A stretch of 64,000 nt of DNA. Origin: Natronobacterium gregoryi SP2 (lineage in GTDB: Archaea; Halobacteriota; Halobacteria; Halobacteriales; Natrialbaceae). Location: NCBI RefSeq assembly GCF_000230715.2, contig NC_019792.1, positions 1 to 64,000 on the forward strand, given 5' to 3'. The notes beneath the pieces were generated by a model. That model ran no database searches. It was not told the DNA's origin and saw only the letters and a list, made by a program, of their open reading frames with translations. The translations under genes were made by a program, and so were the position numbers. This document shows positions 53,096 to 62,070 of this stretch, piece by piece; within the stretch, counting starts at the first letter, position 1; each line of letters opens with the position of its first letter.

Positions 53096-54469
53096 CTACG
53101 CGAGCAGCCGCCCGCGAAACGCCTCGATGGCATCGGGCAGCGCCTCGAGGTGGCTTCGGTACCGGAGGTAGTCCCGGTACTGGCTGCTCAGCAAGACGTT
53201 CGTCTCGGGGTCGCGACCCACCACACGGCGGACGCTCTCGTCGTTCCACTCGAGCGACTGGAGCGTCTCCGCGAGGATGTACGCGCCGAGTGACGGTTCG
53301 GTGATCGCTCCGCCTTCGAAGTCGGCCTCGCGTACCTGCTGTGTTGCAGCGAGCGCGTCTTGCCGTTCCGCTCGGACGTCCTCGATCGACGGATCGCGAA
53401 CGTCGCCGTCGGCGATCCGATCCCGGAGAATCTCGAACCCGCGGTACGCCACCTCGAACTCGAGAGCGTGATAGAGGCCCGTCGCAAGATTGCCGTCTCG
53501 TAACGCCGCCTCCATACCGTCCTGCGCTCGATCGACCGGCTGTCTGGCCCGGTAGAGGGCGAACTCGAGGAACTGGTCGTCCAGGTCACCGAGGCCGATC
53601 TCTTCGAGCCAGCCCTCCTGGTGGTCGGGAAACCCGACCTCGTCGGTGGTCTCGACAGAACGCTCGAGAGCGTCCTCGAAGATCGACCCGAGATCGGCGT
53701 CACCTTCGTCTTCGCGCCAGCGCTCCTCGAGGTGCTCCCAGACGGCGGTCGTGGCAGTCGCGGCCTCGAGAGAACCGGCCGACTCCCCGATCTCGAGGAC
53801 GTCGTCGGTCGCGGAGACGCTCCATCGCTCGAGGCTCCGTTGGGCACCCGTACAGTCGTCCTCGAGTCGTGCGTAGTAGAGCGCCGCGCGGCAGAGTCCC
53901 TCGTCGGCGTCACTCCCCCTGTATTCGATCGTCTCGAGTCGGTCGGTAACGGCCTCGTCGACGGTATCGCGCTCGTCGCGAAGTTCGACGACCAGGGACT
54001 CCCGATCAGCGTCGACGGTGAGCCACGCCGTCGCCGCGGTTCGTGCGGATTCGCGGGCGTTTCGGGAGTCGTGGAGCGCGTGATACTGCGCCGCGCCGGT
54101 TGCGTCGGCGGCCTCGTCCCGAGTCGTGGTCGCCTCGTCGTGGCTCTCGACGATCGACTCGCGAACGACGCCGTTCGGCACGTCCTCCGACTCCAGCGGA
54201 TCGGGAACTGCCGCTACCAGCGCGTCGACGCGCTCGAGGCCAGCCTCGAGCGCACTCTCGTCGGGCCGAATCGGGACCGGCCACTCGATCGTCGGCTCGT
54301 CGTCCTCGAGGACGGTCTCGGCCTCGCTCGGCGAAAACACGAGAGACGACGCCGTCTCATCGTCTTCCCAGGGAAGGGCGCTACAGCCGGCGACGGCGAC
54401 GCCGGAAACGGCCCCGAGGCTGGCGAGCAGTTGGCGGCGCGTTCGAAGTCCGTCGTTCGATCCCGTCAT
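53096..54469 (-). CDS. Tat-exported lipoprotein of unknown function
   Basis: The 457-aa protein starts with a twin-arginine signal and lipobox (RTRRQLLASLGAVSG ... AGCSALPW), so it is a lipid-anchored outer-face protein. The mature part is mainly helical, rich in E, D, A and R (DEAADATGAAQYHALHDSRN; EDALERSVETTDEVGFPDHQEG), and has no known domain. It follows the next upstream lipoprotein with an ATGA overlap. The pair is probably a complex or a shared-function operon. Confidence 0.68.
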   Translation of the reverse strand: MTGSNDGLRTRRQLLASLGAVSGVAVAGCSALPWEDDETASSLVFSPSEAETVLEDDEPTIEWPVPIRPDESALEAGLERVDALVAAVPDPLESEDVPNGVVRESIVESHDEATTTRDEAADATGAAQYHALHDSRNARESARTAATAWLTVDADRESLVVELRDERDTVDEAVTDRLETIEYRGSDADEGLCRAALYYARLEDDCTGAQRSLERWSVSATDDVLEIGESAGSLEAATATTAVWEHLEERWREDEGDADLGSIFEDALERSVETTDEVGFPDHQEGWLEEIGLGDLDDQFLEFALYRARQPVDRAQDGMEAALRDGNLATGLYHALEFEVAYRGFEILRDRIADGDVRDPSIEDVRAERQDALAATQQVREADFEGGAITEPSLGAYILAETLQSLEWNDESVRRVVGRDPETNVLLSSQYRDYLRYRSHLEALPDAIEAFRGRLLA

Positions 54470-55170
54470 TCGTCTTCACCCGTGTTCACGCTCGTGTTCA
54501 GGGCTATCGAACTCGCGTTTTCCTCGCTGGCGCTCTCGGCCCGGTGAGCGACTGCCGAGTCGGGACACGAAGCGCTCTCGGAACTGCCGCTGCTCGAGGG
54601 CCGCTCGTCGTACGGTCGGTCGACACGGATGATCGTCGCTTGCATCCGCTCTCTGTCGGCCGCACACGATTCCGTCGGCGGTTTCAGCGGGCGGCAGAAC
54701 GATGCTCGGAACTGGTCGTTGTCCGCCTGGACGCCCAGAACCAGTCGCTCGTAACAGTCCTCGATCGTCCGCTGGTGGACGACGATCGACTGGTGTTCGA
54801 AGTCGGTCGCCTCGAGGAAGTCGCGAATCTCTGCTTCGTCTTCGTCCGCGAGGGAGGGGTCGATCCAGAGTGCTTCGGCATCGTCGAGCGAGAGGACGAA
54901 CAGCCGCGAACGCCTGTACAGCGAGGGGCGCTCGTCGTCTTCTTCTTCGGCCTCTTGAGCTGCTTCTTCGTCACGAAACACGAAGTAGTCGGCGTCGTCC
55001 GCTCGGACGGACAGCGACTCGTATTCGTGGGTGGACTCGGTTCGTGGTTCGTCGTAGGCGGCGTCATCGACTGATTCACTCTCCCTGGCACAGCCAGCGA
55101 GGGCTACCGTCGCTCCTGTCGCGGTGGTGAGGAGTTGTCTGCGAGTGAAAACGTTGCGTCTGGAGGGCAT
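54466..55170 (-). CDS. Tat-exported lipoprotein of unknown function
   Basis: The 234-aa protein starts at ATG 55170 (MPSRRNVFTRRQLLTTATGA) and has a twin-arginine signal with the lipobox VALAGC. The mature domain (DADYFVFRDEEAAQEAEEEDDE; FEHQSIVVHQRTIEDCYERLVLGVQ) has mixed beta and helical segments and three cysteines. The tail is serine-rich. It is followed by the larger lipoprotein with a 4-base overlap. No family was recognised. Confidence 0.66.
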   Translation of the reverse strand: MPSRRNVFTRRQLLTTATGATVALAGCARESESVDDAAYDEPRTESTHEYESLSVRADDADYFVFRDEEAAQEAEEEDDERPSLYRRSRLFVLSLDDAEALWIDPSLADEDEAEIRDFLEATDFEHQSIVVHQRTIEDCYERLVLGVQADNDQFRASFCRPLKPPTESCAADRERMQATIIRVDRPYDERPSSSGSSESASCPDSAVAHRAESASEENASSIALNTSVNTGEDE

Positions 55171-55213
55171 CGTCGGTTGCTTGTCGTCCGCGCAGTAAAT
55201 ATCTACGGGTGGT

Positions 55214-55430
55214 GACATCTTCCGCGCCCTGAAGGACGCGGCTTCCCGTACCGCAGGGTGGGATATTTGCTGGTCTACGATACGACCTGTCTTCTCGTGT
55301 TGAACGTCCCGCTTTCGCGGTCGAACAGGTGTACCGATGGCTGTGTCGTTCGAAAGGCGCTCGCGCCTTTCGTGATGACGAGAGACCGTAATGAGTGACA
55401 GAAGTTTTGGGCGTGGGCTAAGACGAACGG
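55214..55430 (-). mobile_element. Probable 3' remnant of an IS200/IS605-type (TnpB) element
   Basis: TGACATCTTCCGCGCCCTGAAGGACGCGG contains a hairpin (CCGCG, 10-base loop, CGCGG), followed by GCTTCCCGTACCGCAGGGTGGG. Sequences of this pattern, CCCTGAAGGGCG-type hairpin plus GGCTTCCC, commonly end archaeal TnpB elements. A second hairpin (GAAAGGCGC/GCGCCTTTC) is at 55348-55370. No TnpB reading frame remains. The boundary with the following IS4 element is not sharp. Confidence 0.35.
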
Positions 55431-55437
55431 GTTATCT

Positions 55438-56830
55438 GTCTTTAGCTAAGCGAAGAACCACGTGACAGCAGCGGCTTATCGAGACATCTTTTCGAGAGGA
55501 ATGAGGAGGCAACGGCTGTGTCCACCAATGCCTCCTCATCTCGGATTATGCGTCGGCTCACTACACTGTTTCCCTCTGAGTTCCTCGAAGAGCACGCCGA
55601 GGAACTCGGCGTGATCGAACGCGACCGCAAGCTCCAGATCCCTGCCTTCGTCTGGGCATTCGTGTTCGGCTTCGCCGCAGGCGAAAGCCGAACACTCGCT
55701 GGCTTCAGACGCAGCTACAACCCCACTGCCGACGAGACGATCTCTCCCGGCGGCTTCTATCACCGGTTGACGCCGTCTCTCGCAGAGTACTTCCGCGACC
55801 TCGTCGAGGCCACGCTCGATGAGGTCGCTGTCCCTGACACTGTTGACGCCGATATCGACCGATTCAAGGACGTGATGATCGCTGATGGAACCGTCCTGCG
55901 GTTGCACGAGTTCCTTGCCGATGAGTACGAAGCTCGCAAGGAGGAGCAGGCTGGAGCGAAGCTCCACCTGCTCCATAATGCCACCGACCAGACGATAGAA
56001 TGGCTCGACGTGACTGACGAGAAAACGCACGACAGCACGTTGTTTCACACAGGATCGTGGCTCGAAGATCGGCTCGTTCTGTTCGACCGAGCCTACTTCA
56101 AGTACCGCCGCTTCGCGTTGATCGATGAGAACGACGGCTACTTCGTGAGTCGGCTGAAAGAGAGCGCAAATCCGGTCGTAACGGAGGAATTACGGGAATG
56201 GCGCGGCCGCGCCATTCCCTTGGAAGGTGAGCAGATCCACGATGTTGTGGATGATCTGCACCGCGAGTACATCGACGTGGAAGTCGAAGCCGAGTTCGAC
56301 CGAAGACCGTACGGCGGAACGCAGTCACGCCATACGAAGCGGTTTCGCGTCGTCGGCGTCCGGAAAGAGGACGCCGACGACTACCACCTGTACATCACGA
56401 ATCTCCCGAGAGAGGAGTTCTTGCCGTCGGATCTAGGGACGATCTATCGGTGTCGGTGGGAGGTGGAGTTGCTGTTTCGGGAGTTGAAGACGCAGTACGA
56501 ACTGGACGAGTTCGACACGACGAAGAAGCATGTTGTCGAAATTCTGCTGTACGCGGCGTTGCTGTCACTGCTCGTGAGTCGTGAATTGCTCGATCTGGTC
56601 ACCGAACAGGCGGACGATGAGATCGTGTTTCCGCCGGAACGCTGGGCGGCGACCTTCCGGTCGCACGCCCAGCTCATCCTCCACGAACTTGGCGAATATC
56701 TTGGCTACTCGCCGCCACCGCTGCTCGAGCGACTGATCGACGACGCACAGAAGATCCACCAGCAACGCCCAGTGTTACAAGAGACGCTCGCTACCGCTAC
56801 GCAACCGAGGTGTGAGTCTTAGCTAAAGAC
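55438..56830 (+). mobile_element. IS4-family insertion sequence (ISH8-like), about 1.4 kb
   Basis: GTCTTTAGCTAAG at 55438-55450 is repeated inverted as CTTAGCTAAAGAC at 56818-56830, with further partial matching outside (TATCT versus TATTC). The transposase stop codon lies in the right inverted repeat. No target duplication is apparent, so one flank has been rearranged or the true ends lie a few bases out. Confidence 0.75.
55518..56822 (+). CDS. IS4-family transposase
   Basis: The 434-aa DDE transposase has the first Asp in VMIADGTVLRLHEFL near residue 118 and the second in LVLFDRAYFKYRRFALI near 188. The Glu with the YREK-type motif is in YRCRWEVELLFRELKTQYELDEF near 312-334. That layout is the IS4/ISH8 group common in haloarchaea. 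Either GTG 55518 or ATG 55548 (MRRLTTLFPSEF, the usual family start) may be used. The frame is intact, so the enzyme is probably active. Confidence 0.88.
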   Translation: MSTNASSSRIMRRLTTLFPSEFLEEHAEELGVIERDRKLQIPAFVWAFVFGFAAGESRTLAGFRRSYNPTADETISPGGFYHRLTPSLAEYFRDLVEATLDEVAVPDTVDADIDRFKDVMIADGTVLRLHEFLADEYEARKEEQAGAKLHLLHNATDQTIEWLDVTDEKTHDSTLFHTGSWLEDRLVLFDRAYFKYRRFALIDENDGYFVSRLKESANPVVTEELREWRGRAIPLEGEQIHDVVDDLHREYIDVEVEAEFDRRPYGGTQSRHTKRFRVVGVRKEDADDYHLYITNLPREEFLPSDLGTIYRCRWEVELLFRELKTQYELDEFDTTKKHVVEILLYAALLSLLVSRELLDLVTEQADDEIVFPPERWAATFRSHAQLILHELGEYLGYSPPPLLERLIDDAQKIHQQRPVLQETLATATQPRCES

Positions 56831-57120
56831 GAATAGCGAGTCGAGGTCATCGCGGACTTGTTGGTTCTGGAGAGAGCCAACGTAGGTACGAGTGACCTCG
56901 ATCGCCATATATAGCCTATGTAGATAATCCGACTTAATGGTGTGGATGATCGTTGAATATCCAGCCAGCCACCGACAGTGGATTGTGTCGTTCAGCGACG
57001 CGATTCACGCCCACCGCAAACGGTGGGATTCTCTCGCTGCTCAAAGATAGGTTCTCGTTCGATAACGAGAGACGCGTCCGGGGAGGTGTCTTTAAGACGA
57101 CGAGGGAACAACGCCCGCAC

Positions 57121-57309
57121 ATGGCAGACGACACGCAGGACACGACAGGCAACGATTCGGCCGCCGACGTCGGTCACGATCTCGAGGCCAAACGGACGAC
57201 TGCACCGATGAGCGACTACTCCTCGCGGGCCGTCGGGATCGGCTTTCTCGTCTTGCTGGTCGGCGCGGCGGTCGCCTTCGGTGTCCCGCTTGGCGTGTTT
57301 GGACTGTAA
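57121..57309 (+). CDS. Small single-helix membrane protein
   Basis: The 62-aa protein has an acidic and polar N-terminal half, then one hydrophobic segment (GIGFLVLLVGAAVAFGVPLGV, about 40-60). It matches the layout of a small haloarchaeal DUF (7550-type, from memory). ATG 57121 is chosen; the longer open frame upstream contains low-quality sequence. Confidence 0.6.
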   Translation: MADDTQDTTGNDSAADVGHDLEAKRTTAPMSDYSSRAVGIGFLVLLVGAAVAFGVPLGVFGL

Positions 57310-57324
57310 GCGGCGAAATAGGGA

Positions 57325-57555
57325 TTAGAAGACGTACTCGTCGTCGTGGCCCATCATCCCGTCGTCTTCGAGGCCGGTGCCGCCACCGGTGGTTCCTTCC
57401 TCTTCGTCCATCGGTCCGCTGGTCTTGTAGGCTTTGATCCCCGTCGAGAGGAGGTCCTCGATCGCCTCCTCGCGGTTGACGAATTCACCGCGTTCGACCA
57501 TCTGGGCGATCTGCATCTCGAGGTGTTCCGGAATAGTGATCTCTACTTTCGGCAT
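57325..57555 (-). CDS. Ribbon-helix-helix DNA-binding protein
   Basis: The 76-aa protein has an N-terminal ribbon-helix-helix (KVEITIPEHLEMQIAQMVERGEFVNREEAIEDLLSTGIKAY, 3-43) of the CopG/MetJ type. A glycine- and acid-rich tail follows (EEEGTTGGGTGLEDD). It is probably a small transcription regulator. It converges with the preceding small membrane gene, with 15 bases between the stop codons. A haloarchaeal DUF7120 resemblance is from memory only. Confidence 0.75.
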   Translation of the reverse strand: MPKVEITIPEHLEMQIAQMVERGEFVNREEAIEDLLSTGIKAYKTSGPMDEEEGTTGGGTGLEDDGMMGHDDEYVF

Positions 57556-57671
57556 CTGATTCGGCTTTCGGCGAGGGGGTATTTAGGTTTGACGGGGAGT
57601 GTGCACCGAGCGAAAAACGAGTCGGTTGGTCCGTTCGTCGCGGGCTCTCGAAGGTCTCCTTCTGTGGCGTT

Positions 57672-57971
57672 CTATCGGCTGCCCATCATGGAGTCGATCG
57701 CGTTCTTCAGCGTCGCACCGGGTTGGGTGATCGAGTCCAGTTGCTGGCGCATCTTGCGCTGGTTGAAGTAACTCGCGAACGCGAGGATCGTCGGTGGCCA
57801 GAGCCCGACGAACAACCCACGCTCACGATCGCCACGCAGGAAGAAATAGTACCACGCGAGACCGACGGACGCTGCGGACGCGAGGAACGCAGGACCGATC
57901 GCCTGTTCGCTGATCTCCTCGGTTGCCTGTCCGGACACGTCCCGTTCTTGAATCTGCTGTCTACTCGTCAT
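57672..57971 (-). CDS. Small membrane protein
   Basis: A 99-aa protein with two hydrophobic stretches, ISEQAIGPAFLASAASVGLAWYYFFL (about 20-45) and GLFVGLWPPTILAFASYF (about 52-69). Its basic and polar C-terminal helix is KMRQQLDSITQPGATLKNAID. No known family was recognised. ATG 57971 (MTSRQQIQER) is used because codons further upstream are arginine-rich shadow. Confidence 0.6.
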   Translation of the reverse strand: MTSRQQIQERDVSGQATEEISEQAIGPAFLASAASVGLAWYYFFLRGDRERGLFVGLWPPTILAFASYFNQRKMRQQLDSITQPGATLKNAIDSMMGSR

Positions 57972-58183
57972 ACGCTGGAACGAACACCGAGACCCTACTA
58001 AGGGGTGGCGAGGGTTTCGCATGGTAGCCCGCGACTGGTGACGAGTCCGTGACCGTTTCGGACCGTTTCGAGGGCGGTACCGTCCTGTGAATGTATGCTT
58101 TCTCGCGTCGTCCTCTCGGTGTCGACCGTTCTCACTCACGCCGTGGCGTCACACCTACATAGCTCGGCACGAACGCCCCTCAT

Positions 58184-58783
58184 ATGACGAACGTGACCGA
58201 CGTTACGGACCTCTATCAAGAGTTCGGTGACGAGCGACTGCCCCCGGGACAACGAGAAACGACGGCGTTTCCCGTCCTCTCGAAGGGCGAAACACCCGAC
58301 TGGGACCCCGAAGCCTGGACGTTTACCGTCACCGGCGATGTCGACGAGGAGCTTGCCCTCTCCTGGCAAGAGTTTCGTGACCTCCCAGCCGAGACACAGC
58401 GTCAGGACTTTCACTGTGTGACCGGCTGGAGCAAGTTCGACTGCGAGTTCACCGGCGTTCCCGTTACCGAACTCGCCGAACGAGCCGGCGTCTCCGACGA
58501 CGCCTGCCACGTCCTGTTCTCCGCACTGGACGGGTACACGACGGACCTTCCACTCGAGGACTGTCTGCGCGACGAGGTTCTCTTCGCGTGGGCGTTCGAC
58601 GGCGAGGATCTGCCTGCAGACCACGGCGGTCCACTCCGGGTCGTCACACCCCACAAGTACGCTTACAAGGGCGCAAAGTGGGTCGACGGCGTCGAATTCC
58701 TCACCGAACCCGAACTCGGGTACTGGGAGCGACGTGGCTACTCCCAGACTGCGAACCCCTGGCGAGAGGAGAGATATAGTTAG
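58184..58783 (+). CDS. Sulfite-oxidase-fold molybdopterin protein (MsrP/YedY-like)
   Basis: The 199-aa protein consists of the molybdenum-cofactor domain of the sulfite oxidase family. The metal-ligating cysteine is C78 in DFHCVTGWSKFD, with LSWQEFRDLPAE before it. YTTDLPLEDC and the LPADHGGPLRVVTPHKYAYKGAKWV region (about 145-170) complete the fold. There is no Tat signal and no haem domain, so it is a minimal cytoplasmic form. Relatives reduce sulfoxides or other S/N-oxides. The substrate and electron donor are not evident. Confidence 0.85.
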   Translation: MTNVTDVTDLYQEFGDERLPPGQRETTAFPVLSKGETPDWDPEAWTFTVTGDVDEELALSWQEFRDLPAETQRQDFHCVTGWSKFDCEFTGVPVTELAERAGVSDDACHVLFSALDGYTTDLPLEDCLRDEVLFAWAFDGEDLPADHGGPLRVVTPHKYAYKGAKWVDGVEFLTEPELGYWERRGYSQTANPWREERYS

Positions 58784-58815
58784 GCTGAAGGTCGGGCGGT
58801 CCCGAACTCCGACCG

Positions 58816-60210
58816 ATGGACAGGATATCGGGCGAGAGCGGTGATCGGGGGGAGCTCACCGCCGAGGCCGAGGCCGAGGCCGGTACCGACTCCGGTGCCG
58901 ATTCTGGGGACGAGACCAGTGGGCTCGAGTTGGTGAGCCGTAGCCGCGAGCTCGGAGACGTTTCGTTCGGTGCGATCGTCGACGCGGCCGACGAACCGAG
59001 AGTACAGTGGTCGACGCCCGACGGCCTCGAGGTCGTCGGCCGCGGCGTCGCCGTCCGTATCGTCGCGACCGGCCCCGACCGGTTCGAGGCCGTCCGCGAG
59101 CAGGCGAGCCGCGTCTTCGATCGCGTCGATCACGACGGTCCGTCGGTCGCTCGACCGCGTGCGTTCGGCGGCTTCGCGTTCCACGACGAGCACGAGCCGG
59201 GTGTAGCACCCTGGACCGGCTTCGACGCCGCCTCGTTCCTGATTCCGCGCCTTCTCGTCGTTAGAAGCGGCGACGGAACGTGGCTGACAGCCGTCGCCGA
59301 AACCGAATCCGACGCCGAGGACCGACTCGAGGACTGGAACGACCGGCTCGCCGATCTCCCCGCGATGCGACCGAGTGGATCGGGGCCAGGAGTCGACACA
59401 ACCCACCGCAGTACCTCGCCAGACGAGTGGGCAGACCAAGTCGAGTGCGCGCTCGACCGGATCGACGACGGACGGCTCACGAAAGTCGTCCTCGCGCAGG
59501 CGCTGTCGGTCGACCTCGAGGACGACCTCGACGTCGCAGCGACGCTCGAGCGGCTTCGACGCCGCTATCCGAACTGTTACCGGTTCCTGATCGGCCACGA
59601 GATCGGTGGGACGTTCTTCGGTGCACCACCCGAACGACTGGTCGCCAAACGGGGCGACTGCGTCGAGACCGAAGCACTCGCCGGCTCCGTCCCTCGAGGT
59701 GACACGCCCGAAGCAGACGAAGAGTACGCCGACGAACTGTTCGACAGCGACAAGGTGCAACGCGAGCACGGCCTCGTCGCCGAAGCGATTCGTGCCCAGC
59801 TCGAGCCGCTCACGGCTTCGCTGACCACTGCAGACCAGACCGTCCGGAAACTGGCGACGATCCAACACCTCTGGACGCCGATCGAGGCGACGCTCGAGAA
59901 AGAGCGACACGTCCTCGAACTCGTCGAAGCGCTTCATCCGACCCCCGCTGTCGGCGGCGTTCCGACGACGGCAGCCTGGGAGACGATCCGCGAGACCGAA
60001 GCCTTCGATCGTGGCTGGTACGCCGCCCCAGTCGGCTGGTTCGACGGCAACGGCGACGGCGAGTTCGCGGTCGGCCTCCGTTCGGGCGTCGCACGCGAAG
60101 ATTCGATCACGCTCTTTGCGGGCAACGGGATCGTCACCGACAGCGACCCCGACGACGAGTGGACGGAAGTACAACTGAAACTGCGCTCGATTCTCGACGA
60201 ACTCCGATGA
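58816..60210 (+). CDS. menF: Isochorismate synthase MenF
   Basis: A 464-aa chorismate-binding enzyme that converts chorismate to isochorismate for menaquinone. The C-terminal catalytic domain shows KVVLAQALSVDLEDD near residue 220, NCYRFLIGHEIGGTFFGAPPERLVAKRGDCVETEALAGSVPRG near 255-298, and HPTPAVGGVPTTAAWETIRETEAFDRGWYAAPVGWFD near 373-410. GLRSGVAREDSITLFAGNGIVTDSDPDDEW is near 420. The N-terminal 200 residues form the variable domain. The stop codon overlaps the menD start as ATGA, so the two genes of the same pathway are coupled. Confidence 0.93.
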   Translation: MDRISGESGDRGELTAEAEAEAGTDSGADSGDETSGLELVSRSRELGDVSFGAIVDAADEPRVQWSTPDGLEVVGRGVAVRIVATGPDRFEAVREQASRVFDRVDHDGPSVARPRAFGGFAFHDEHEPGVAPWTGFDAASFLIPRLLVVRSGDGTWLTAVAETESDAEDRLEDWNDRLADLPAMRPSGSGPGVDTTHRSTSPDEWADQVECALDRIDDGRLTKVVLAQALSVDLEDDLDVAATLERLRRRYPNCYRFLIGHEIGGTFFGAPPERLVAKRGDCVETEALAGSVPRGDTPEADEEYADELFDSDKVQREHGLVAEAIRAQLEPLTASLTTADQTVRKLATIQHLWTPIEATLEKERHVLELVEALHPTPAVGGVPTTAAWETIRETEAFDRGWYAAPVGWFDGNGDGEFAVGLRSGVAREDSITLFAGNGIVTDSDPDDEWTEVQLKLRSILDELR

Positions 60211-61994
60211 CTGATCCACACTCGAGTCCCAATCCCGCGACACTGTGGGGGCGCGTCCTCGTCGACGAACTCACGAAAGGCGGCCTCGAGGCTGTCTGTC
60301 TCGCTCCCGGAAGCCGTTCGACCCCGTTGACGGTCGCGTTCGCCGAACACCCGGCTATCGAGGTCTACTCTCACCTCGACGAACGGTCGGCAGCGTTCTT
60401 CACGCTCGGTCGTGCCCGACGCACCGGCGAGTCGACGGCGCTCGTCTGCACGTCAGGGACGGCGGCCGCAAACGTACACCCTGCCGTCATCGAGGCCACC
60501 CAGGCCCGCGCCCCGATGCTCGTTCTCACGGGCGACCGGCCGGCCGAACTGCGCGACAGCGGAGCGAACCAGACGATAGACCAGGTCAAGCTCTACGGCG
60601 ACGCAGTCCGGTGGTTCGCCGATCTCCCGGAGCCAGAGGCAGACGAGCGTAAAGTCCGGAGCCTTCGGACGACCGCCGCACGTGCACTCGCCGAAACGAC
60701 CGGGCCAGAACCGGGTCCGGTCCACCTCAACTGTCCGTTCCGCAAGCCACTCGAGCCGGTCGACGCGCCCGAATCGATCCCGGACTCGTTTCCCGAAACC
60801 ACGGCAGCGCGAGGGCGCGACGGACCGTTCGTCGACACCCAACAGGGGGCGGTCGAACTCGAGGTCGATGCGGCCCGACCGATCGCGACCGCACTCGCAG
60901 ACGCCGATCGGCCGCTGGTCGTCGCCGGTCCCGCGGACCCGACCGACCTACAGCGACTCGAACCCGAACGCGTGATCGATCTTGCCGAGCAGGTCGGCGC
61001 ACCGATTCTCGCCGATCCGCTTTCTGGCCTTCGGTTCGGCTCGCACATCGAGCGTGACGGACCAGTATACGGTGGGTACGATACCTACGCCACGGAACTA
61101 CCCGATCCAGACGTCGTTCTCCGGCTCGGTGCGTCGCCGACCTCGAAGCCACTCCGGCACGCACTTCGAGACGCCGACACACGACAGTACGTGGTCGACC
61201 CCGCTGGCGCGTGGCGAGAGGCGACGTTCACTGCGACCGACCTCGTTGCTGCACGGCCCGAATCAGTCGTCGACGGCGCTCTCGAGGTGCTCTCGAGCGA
61301 TGACCACACAGCCGAGAGTGAGTGGCAGCCCTGGCTCGACGAGGCCGAACGTCGCCACTGGAAGCGCCGAGACGAGGCACGAGACGACCTCGCTACCGAC
61401 CCCTTCGAGGGTGCCGTCCTCGCGTCGGTTTTCGAGTGCGCTCCGGATCGGGCGACGGTGTTCGTCTCGAACAGTATGCCGATTCGAGATGCAGACCGGT
61501 TCGGACGGCCCCGAGCCGCCGAACTAACGGTACTCTCGAATCGCGGCGCGAGCGGGATCGACGGCATCACGAGCACGGCCCTCGGTGCCGGGAGTGCAAT
61601 CGACGCAGACGAACCGCTCGTGCTCGTGACCGGCGATCTCGCCTTCTATCACGACTCGAACGGCCTGCTCGCAGTCGACCGCTGTGGCGTCGACGCCACG
61701 ATCGTCCTACTGGACAACGACGGCGGCGGGATATTCCACAAACTTCCGATAGAAGAGTTCGACCCGCCGTTTACGGCACAGTTCAAGACACCCCACGGCC
61801 TCGAGTTCGACACGCTCGCGGAGTTGTACGACCTCGAGTTCGAGGCCGTCGCGCCGGACGAGTTCGAAGATGCCTACGAACGATCGCTCGAGTGCGACGG
61901 GACACAGGTGCTCTCGGTGTCGTTCGATGCCGAAGCGAGCCACCGCCGACGCGAAGCACTCGAGCGGGCGGTAGCAGGTGCAGTCGACGACTGA
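60207..61994 (+). CDS. menD: SEPHCHC synthase MenD
   Basis: The 595-aa thiamine diphosphate enzyme joins isochorismate and 2-oxoglutarate to SEPHCHC, the first committed step to menaquinone. The N-terminal Pyr domain has LAPGSRSTPLTVAFAEHP near 32-50, VYSHLDERSAAFFTLGRARRTG and CTSGTAAANVHPAVIEATQARAPMLVLTGDRP near 84-113. The C-terminal PP domain has SNRGASGIDGITSTALGAG near 451 and TGDLAFYHDSNGL near 477, then NDGGGIFHKLPI near 505. Length is typical. ATG 60207 in the ATGA overlap with menF is the natural start. A dispersed palindromic repeat begins in the stop codon. Confidence 0.95.
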   Translation: MTDPHSSPNPATLWGRVLVDELTKGGLEAVCLAPGSRSTPLTVAFAEHPAIEVYSHLDERSAAFFTLGRARRTGESTALVCTSGTAAANVHPAVIEATQARAPMLVLTGDRPAELRDSGANQTIDQVKLYGDAVRWFADLPEPEADERKVRSLRTTAARALAETTGPEPGPVHLNCPFRKPLEPVDAPESIPDSFPETTAARGRDGPFVDTQQGAVELEVDAARPIATALADADRPLVVAGPADPTDLQRLEPERVIDLAEQVGAPILADPLSGLRFGSHIERDGPVYGGYDTYATELPDPDVVLRLGASPTSKPLRHALRDADTRQYVVDPAGAWREATFTATDLVAARPESVVDGALEVLSSDDHTAESEWQPWLDEAERRHWKRRDEARDDLATDPFEGAVLASVFECAPDRATVFVSNSMPIRDADRFGRPRAAELTVLSNRGASGIDGITSTALGAGSAIDADEPLVLVTGDLAFYHDSNGLLAVDRCGVDATIVLLDNDGGGIFHKLPIEEFDPPFTAQFKTPHGLEFDTLAELYDLEFEAVAPDEFEDAYERSLECDGTQVLSVSFDAEASHRRREALERAVAGAVDD

Positions 61995-62070
61995 TACGGA
62001 CTGCTGCACTGATGTCCCGACGCGACCGCGCTCCTGCGGTCGCGCCGGAACTGACTGACAGCAAACCCGA
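61991..62070. repeat. Dispersed palindromic repeat, copy H
   Basis: TGATACGGACTGCTGCACTGATG, inner stem CCGACGCGACCGC / GCGGTCGCGCCGG with a four-base loop, then AACTGACTGACAGCAAACCCGAAGC. The TGA of menD (61992-61994) is its first triplet. Confidence 0.85.

Noticed and set aside
58780-60243. A 487-codon open frame opposite menF
   Set aside because: The plus-strand frame has chorismate-binding motifs and an ATGA junction with menD; the antisense frame is a shadow.
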